This document shows positions 59,520-64,000 of a stretch of DNA of 64,000 nt, in pieces. Source of the stretch: Ruminococcus sp. Its GTDB lineage: Bacteria; Bacillota; Clostridia; Oscillospirales; Ruminococcaceae. The position numbers were made by a program, and so were the translations under genes. Numbering within the stretch: the stretch's first letter is position 1; each line of letters starts with the position of its first letter. The stretch covers positions 62,001 to 126,000 of the forward strand of contig JAKSQT010000001.1 of assembly GCA_024403995.1 (NCBI GenBank), written 5' to 3'. Under the pieces are notes generated by a model. The model had not been told where the DNA came from. It did not search any database and was given only the letters and a program-made list of their open reading frames with translations.

Positions 59520-61094
59520 ATGTTCAGAAAATCTTTGGCATTTCTTCTGTGTGTTGCGGCTGTTTCAGGCTGCCTTACATCATGCGGAAAAGACGAAAAT
59601 TCTTCTTCCGATGGAAACACCACAGCCACCACTATGGATGCTGCCCAGAATATCGAGATTGCAAACTTTACCGAGCCTCAGAAAGGCGATACCATTATTA
59701 TAATGAAGGTCAAGGACTACGGCGAAGTCAAGTTCAGACTTTTCCCGGAATATGCCGAAAAAGGCGTTGAAAACTTCGTAGAGCTTGCAAAGAAGGGCTA
59801 CTATGACGGTCTCACCTTCCACCGTGTTATCAAGGATTTCATGATACAGGGCGGCGATCCGGTCGGTAACGGTACAGGCGGTGAATCTGTCTGGGGCGGA
59901 GAATTTGACGGCGGTACAGACCCGCACCTTATCCACGCTTCCGGTGCTCTTGCCTATGCAAACAGCGGTTCAACTGCCACTGACGGCTCACAATTCTATG
60001 TGGTAACAGGTACTATCTGCACAAAGGACGATATCAATTACTACAGACAGAATGGTATGAACATCTCTCCTCAGCAAGAGGAAATATATACAACAGTCGG
60101 CGGTACTCCGTGGCTCGACGGCGGTTATACCGTTTTCGGTCAGGTTATCGACGGACTTGACATCATCTTCAAGCTCCAGAATGTTGCTACAGGCGCTAAT
60201 GATAAGCCGAATGAAGATGTCATCATCGAATCAATGACTGTCGGCGAATACAACGGCGAGGAAATTCACTGGTTCATGCGTGACTATCAGGATATAGCTC
60301 CTACTGCTGCCGATGTTGATGTCATGAACTTCACAGAACCAGAAGAAGGCGAAACTATCGTTACTATGGACATTGAGGGCTATGACCACCCTGTTATGTT
60401 CAAGCTTTTCCCTGAATACGCTTCAAAGGGCGTTGAAAACTTCGTTGAGCTTGCAAAGAGCGGCTACTATGACGGTCTGCGCTTCCACCGTGTTATCAAG
60501 GACTTCATGATACAGGGCGGCGACCCCGCAGGCAACGGCACAGGCGGCGAATGCATCTGGGGAGGTAAATTTGACGGCGGTACTGATCCGCACCTCATCC
60601 ATGTCGCAGGCGCTCTCGCTTATGCAAACAGCGGCTCAACATCTACAAATGGCTCACAGTTCTATATCGTTACCGGTGAGGTTTATTCCGACAACGAGAT
60701 AAATGAACTTATAAACAACGGTTATCCTCTTTCCGAAGACCAGAAGGAACTGTATTCCACAGTCGGCGGTACTCCGTGGCTTGACGGAAATTATACCGTT
60801 TTCGGTCAGGTTTTCGAGGGACTCGACATTATCTTCGATATCCAGAATGCTGACACAGATGAATATGATATGCCGAATAAAGACGTTACAATAAAGTCTG
60901 TTACCGTTCAGCAGTATGCAGGTGAAGATGTAAAGTTCAGACTTTCTGATTATGAAGGCGGCACAGCAAATGATGCAGAAAACGCAGACGATGCAGAAAA
61001 TGCTGAAACTACAGAAGAAACCACTGCTGAAACAGAAGCTGAAACAACAGCTGCAAACGCAGATTCAGAAGAAACTGAAACTACGGCTGAATAA
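59520..61094 (+). CDS. Lipoprotein with two cyclophilin-type PPIase domains
   Basis: A 524-residue lipoprotein (lipobox LTSC, Cys21). Two cyclophilin domains (about 60-250 and 285-475) each keep FHRVIKDFMIQGGDP, with catalytic Arg and Gln, and the later YTVFGQV. They are about 65-70 percent identical to one another and very similar in DNA, so they arose by internal duplication. A Glu/Thr/Ala-rich tail ends the protein. It likely folds proteins at the outer membrane face. The start at 59520 follows AAGGAG. Confidence 0.88.
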   Translation: MFRKSLAFLLCVAAVSGCLTSCGKDENSSSDGNTTATTMDAAQNIEIANFTEPQKGDTIIIMKVKDYGEVKFRLFPEYAEKGVENFVELAKKGYYDGLTFHRVIKDFMIQGGDPVGNGTGGESVWGGEFDGGTDPHLIHASGALAYANSGSTATDGSQFYVVTGTICTKDDINYYRQNGMNISPQQEEIYTTVGGTPWLDGGYTVFGQVIDGLDIIFKLQNVATGANDKPNEDVIIESMTVGEYNGEEIHWFMRDYQDIAPTAADVDVMNFTEPEEGETIVTMDIEGYDHPVMFKLFPEYASKGVENFVELAKSGYYDGLRFHRVIKDFMIQGGDPAGNGTGGECIWGGKFDGGTDPHLIHVAGALAYANSGSTSTNGSQFYIVTGEVYSDNEINELINNGYPLSEDQKELYSTVGGTPWLDGNYTVFGQVFEGLDIIFDIQNADTDEYDMPNKDVTIKSVTVQQYAGEDVKFRLSDYEGGTANDAENADDAENAETTEETTAETEAETTAANADSEETETTAE

Positions 61095-61225
61095 TATAAT
61101 GCCTGATAAATGGGGTTATCATCAGGCTTATCATGTACCGCATTTTCTGCGGGGAACAGAAGAAAGATGTTCGGGATATAGAATGAGATAGGGGAAGTTC
61201 CCGAAAAATTAAGGAGAGAAATCAT

Positions 61226-62530
61226 TTGGATAAGTTTGTTATTAAAGGCGGCCGCCGTCTTGAAGGCGAAGTCACCATAAGCGGTGCAAAAAATGCCGCA
61301 GTAGCAATTCTTCCGGCTGTTATACTTTCGGATGAGCCATGTATTATTGAAAATGTTCCATCAATCAGCGACGTTACCATAAGTCTCCGCATACTTACCG
61401 AAATGGGTGCAGAGGTTACAAATATCGGTCACGACGCTTACAGAATCGATCCCACAAAAATCGATAATTTCTGCGTTCCTTATGAGACAGCACGTAAAAT
61501 GCGTGCTTCATACTACTTCCTCGGCGCTCTGCTCGGCAAGTTCAATAAAGCAAGAGTTTCAATGCCGGGCGGCTGTCCTCTCGGAGACAGACCTATTGAC
61601 CAGCACCTCAAAGCTTTCGCAGCTCTTGGTGCACAGTATACCCTCAGTCAGGGCATGATCGACCTCACCGCCGATAAGCTCTGCGGAAATCAGATATTCT
61701 TCGACGTTGTTACCGTCGGCGCTACTATGAATGCAATGCTCGCAGCAGTCAAGGCAGAGGGTCTCACAGTCATCGAAAATGCCGCAAAAGAACCGCATAT
61801 CGTTGACCTTGCAAACTTCCTCAACTCTATGGGCGCAAATATCATGGGCGCAGGTACGGATGTTATCAAGATAAGAGGCGTTGAAAAACTCCACGGTACA
61901 ACATATTCCGTTATCCCTGACCAGATAGAGGCAGGCACTTTCATGGTTGCCGTTGCCGCTACCAAGGGCGATGTCCTCATAAAGAACGTTATCCCGAAGC
62001 ATCTCGAATCAATTACCAAAAAGCTTGAAAAAATCGGCGTAAACATCGAACAGTTCGATGACAGCGTGAGAGTATGGGTAGACGGCCCGCTCGTCAAGAC
62101 AAATGTCAAAACAGCTCCGCACCCCGGTTTCCCGACTGATATGCAGTCACAGATAGCAACTCTCCTCACTCTTGCCGAGGGTACAAGCATCATCACCGAA
62201 AATATCTGGGAACAGCGTTTCCGCTATGTTGACGAGTTAAGACGCATGGGCGCTGATATCACCGTAAATGGCAAAGTTGCTCTCATTGAGGGCACGGGAA
62301 AGCTCATGGGCGCTCCTGTAAAGGCTTGTGACCTCAGAGCCGGTGCCGCTCTCATCATTGCAGGTCTTGCTGCAAGCGGAATTACCGAGATAGAAGATAT
62401 CTTCCACATCGAAAGAGGCTATGACTGCATGGAAGGCAAACTCCGTGCTCTCGGCGCTGATATCGAAAAGGTAAGCTTCCCTGACAAAGCCGTTTCCCCG
62501 AATGAGGACGGCAGCAAGGCAGCTTCATAA
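61226..62530 (+). CDS. murA: UDP-N-acetylglucosamine 1-carboxyvinyltransferase
   Basis: The first committed enzyme of peptidoglycan synthesis, adding enolpyruvate to UDP-GlcNAc. The 434 residues contain Lys22-Asn23 in SGAKNAA, and the catalytic Cys in PGGCPLGDRP (Cys117), the residue targeted by fosfomycin. It starts with TTG at 61226, with AAGGAG upstream. Monocistronic, followed by a terminator. A Gram-positive genome often has two murA copies; only one is here. Confidence 0.95.
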   Translation: MDKFVIKGGRRLEGEVTISGAKNAAVAILPAVILSDEPCIIENVPSISDVTISLRILTEMGAEVTNIGHDAYRIDPTKIDNFCVPYETARKMRASYYFLGALLGKFNKARVSMPGGCPLGDRPIDQHLKAFAALGAQYTLSQGMIDLTADKLCGNQIFFDVVTVGATMNAMLAAVKAEGLTVIENAAKEPHIVDLANFLNSMGANIMGAGTDVIKIRGVEKLHGTTYSVIPDQIEAGTFMVAVAATKGDVLIKNVIPKHLESITKKLEKIGVNIEQFDDSVRVWVDGPLVKTNVKTAPHPGFPTDMQSQIATLLTLAEGTSIITENIWEQRFRYVDELRRMGADITVNGKVALIEGTGKLMGAPVKACDLRAGAALIIAGLAASGITEIEDIFHIERGYDCMEGKLRALGADIEKVSFPDKAVSPNEDGSKAAS

Positions 62531-62544
62531 TTATAAAGATAAAA

Positions 62545-62572
62545 GGACAGTTTTAACGGCTGTCCCTTATTA
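62545..62572 (+). terminator. Terminator of murA
   Basis: GGACAG pairs with CTGTCC over a 9-nt loop and is followed by CTTATTATTTT. Confidence 0.8.
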
Positions 62573-62587
62573 TTTTGCATTATGATA

Positions 62588-62745
62588 TTGCTCCGCCAAT
62601 TAAGTCTTGAATATTTTATACGAAGTAATGAAGAAGAAAGTCAAGGAAGAAAGCCGCAGGAATACTGACGTATTTCAAGGTTTTCTGACGCAGAATTTCT
62701 TCTTCAGGACAAGCAGAAAAATTCAAGATTTAGTTGGTGGAGCAA
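62588..62745. mobile_element. 158-bp TA-flanked MITE, copy 2
   Basis: Same length and orientation as 49330-49487, with a few substitutions. TA lies on both sides (62586-62587 and 62746-62747). It inserted between the murA terminator and the dockerin gene's terminator. Confidence 0.85.
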
Positions 62746-62752
62746 TATAAAA

Positions 62753-62786
62753 ATACTGCGGCTCACCTTTCGGCAAACCGCAGTAT
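62753..62786 (-). terminator. Terminator of the dockerin-only gene
   Basis: On the minus strand ATACTGCGG pairs with CCGCAGTAT over a 16-nt loop and runs into TTTTTAT. Confidence 0.8.
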
Positions 62787-62800
62787 ATCGGGCTTAACTA

Positions 62801-63283
62801 TTAGTTATTGAGAGTCATTGCCCAGATGGAGCTAATGTCAGGCATAGTGATCTTGCCGTCCTTGTTGACATCGCCTGCAATAAGGTTAACTTCTTCGTCA
62901 TAACCTCTCATGTATGAGTCAAGTGTAAACCAGTCAACGTAACCAATCTTGCCATTGCCGTCAACATCGCCGAGCAAAGCAGTACCTGCAAGCATATTTG
63001 TATAGAAATCAAAAATCATGAATGCATCATCACTGGTAACCTTACCGTCACCATTTACGTCTGCACGCTTCTTCTGGTCAGCAGTTAATTTTTTCTTGCT
63101 ATTAGCCCAATTAAGAACTGTCTGTGCATCTTCTGCTGAAACTACTCCGTCTTTTGTAACGTCACCGTAATAGAAACCTTCATTCCTTGCTGCTGCATTT
63201 GCAGTTACTGAACCTGCGAGTGACATTGTTCCGAGAACGATTGCTGAAAGAGCAGCTGCGATTTTTTTTCCTTGATTTTTCAT
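62801..63283 (-). CDS. Secreted protein made of tandem dockerin-type repeats
   Basis: A 160-residue exported protein. After a signal peptide (about 1-31) it consists of four calcium-loop/helix repeats: YGDVTKDGVVSAEDAQTVLNW, ADVNGDGKVTSDDAFMIFDFY, LGDVDGNGKIGYVDWFTLDSY and AGDVNKDGKITMPDISSIWAM. These form two consecutive dockerin-like modules with no catalytic domain. It may bridge two cohesins, or act as an adaptor or competitor in a cohesin-dockerin complex. It has its own promoter and terminator. Confidence 0.85.
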   Translation of the reverse strand: MKNQGKKIAAALSAIVLGTMSLAGSVTANAAARNEGFYYGDVTKDGVVSAEDAQTVLNWANSKKKLTADQKKRADVNGDGKVTSDDAFMIFDFYTNMLAGTALLGDVDGNGKIGYVDWFTLDSYMRGYDEEVNLIAGDVNKDGKITMPDISSIWAMTLNN

Positions 63284-63345
63284 TTTTTATAAATCCCTTT
63301 CTGATATGAAATTTGATTTTTGAGAACTTCTGTTCTCTGCTTTAT

Positions 63346-63374
63346 ATAATACCATATATTATTCCGATTGTCAA
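63346..63374 (-). promoter_or_regulatory. Sigma-A promoter for the dockerin-only gene
   Basis: On the minus strand TTGACA (63369-63374), 17 bp, TATTAT (63346-63351); about 60 bp before the ATG. Confidence 0.78.
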
Positions 63375-63515
63375 GGATATACAAAAAGTTTCATAAAAAA
63401 CTGTATATTGTATCAATTAAATAACCGTATTGTTAATGTATAATGTTGCATACTTATAAAAATCAGTACTGCCTATTGTGAAATCCATATAACGAACGGC
63501 AAATCGGTTCAAAAG

Positions 63516-63549
63516 AACAGCACCACACATTTCCTGTGCGGTGCTGTTT
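63516..63549. terminator. Terminator of the ABC exporter gene
   Basis: AACAGCACCACACA and TGTGCGGTGCTGTT pair over a short loop. A T-run follows on the plus strand, while the minus strand has TTCTTTTG. Confidence 0.7.
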
Positions 63550-63556
63550 TTAATTC

Positions 63557-64000
63557 TTATGAAAGCTCAAACATACCTGTATAGAGCTGATAGTATTTTC
63601 CGTGCTGTGCTATGAGGTCATCATGATCGCCACGCTCGATTATCCTGCCGTTTTCGAGAACCATGATAGCCTGCGAATTGCGGACTGTTGAGAGTCTGTG
63701 TGCGATAACGAATACCGTTCTGCCCTCCATGAGACTGTCCATGCCCTTTTCGATAAGCGATTCTGTACGTGTATCGATAGAACTTGTAGCCTCGTCGAGA
63801 ATAAGTACAGGCGGATCGGCAATTGCGGCTCTTGCAATTGCAAGGAGCTGTCTCTGTCCCTGACTGAGATTTGCTCCGTCAGCCGTAAGCATTGTATTAT
63901 AGCCGTTTTCAAGATGTCTTATAAAGTAGTCGGCATTTGCAAGCTTTGCGGCTGCATAGACCTCATCATCGGTCGCATCAAGCTTTCCGTAGCGGATATT
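63557..64000 (-). CDS. ABC transporter ATP-binding/permease protein, C-terminal end (partial)
   Basis: The last 147 residues of an ABC exporter, cut by the window's right edge (its reading frame stays open to 64000). The ABC signature is LSQGQRQLLAIAR, Walker B is VLILDEATSSID and the H-loop is IAHRLST. The spacing fits type I exporters (MsbA/lipid or multidrug type) with the permease domain beyond the window. Confidence 0.92.
   Translation of the reverse strand, partial: NIRYGKLDATDDEVYAAAKLANADYFIRHLENGYNTMLTADGANLSQGQRQLLAIARAAIADPPVLILDEATSSIDTRTESLIEKGMDSLMEGRTVFVIAHRLSTVRNSQAIMVLENGRIIERGDHDDLIAQHGKYYQLYTGMFELS

Overview
The window reads as chromosome of a low-to-mid GC, anaerobic, endospore-forming Firmicute of the Ruminococcus / Oscillospiraceae type (Clostridium cluster IV). 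The reasons are sporulation genes (spoIID, yabP, yabQ), two secreted proteins with dockerin repeats, an NfnAB-type electron-bifurcating transhydrogenase beside the redox repressor Rex, large BadF-type activases, and gene orders typical of Clostridia (yabP-yabQ-divIC-yabR, ylxM-ffh-rpsP-khpA). The genus is an inference from gene content; no rRNA is present.

Layout. 1-3961 (+): a cysteine T-box leader, then cysE-cysS-walJ-rlmH. 3956-4241: a long palindrome filling the gap between convergent rlmH and dtxR. 4236-15268 (-): gltA and a lipoprotein, then a probable long operon running response regulator, histidine kinase, DUF1385 protein, prmC, recA, recX, rimO, pgsA, dtxR. 15524-18529: spoIID (+) facing an FHA-PP2C pair (-). 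18560-19185: dispersed repeats around a 55-residue gene with its own promoter and terminator. 19421-24567: an ECF sigma / anti-sigma pair, deoD, a polysaccharide flippase, a cysteine-cluster protein and a DUF805 protein. 24614-27859 (-): tRNA-Thr, then ylxM, ffh, three tiny membrane proteins, rpsP, khpA. 27949-31463: a mobile-looking element, then nfnA-nfnB-rex and a DUF3592 protein. 32028-39909 (-): a LysR regulator, a sugar acetyltransferase, ddl and a membrane-anchored murF, an alpha/beta hydrolase, and two envelope proteins. 40503-43004: a dockerin gene with a long leader, then a second ECF sigma / anti-sigma pair. 43158-48231 (-): a large activase split into two genes, followed by psd. 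48423-51275: a lipoprotein, a MITE, and small regulators. 51366-57158 (-): pssA, ppk, a uridine-kinase-like gene and the yabP-yabQ-divIC-yabR operon. 57294-64000: a lipoprotein, two cyclophilin-fold genes, murA, a second MITE, a dockerin-only protein and the end of an ABC exporter.

How it fits together. Envelope functions are spread across the window: phospholipid synthesis (pgsA, pssA, psd), peptidoglycan (murA, murF, ddl), polysaccharide export, divIC, and many lipoproteins. Redox and energy genes include nfnAB, rex, citrate synthase and ppk. Two ECF switches share what looks like the same autoregulatory promoter.

The least ordinary content is non-coding. There are two copies of a 141-bp element, each sandwiched between duplicated hairpins of 26-28 bp; two copies of a 158-bp TA-flanked MITE; a dispersed inverted repeat with a GGCAACACCG arm that sits just downstream of promoters; hairpins with a conserved CCCCTAC tail; and a palindrome of about 280 bp. 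No CRISPR array, prophage or complete insertion sequence was seen.
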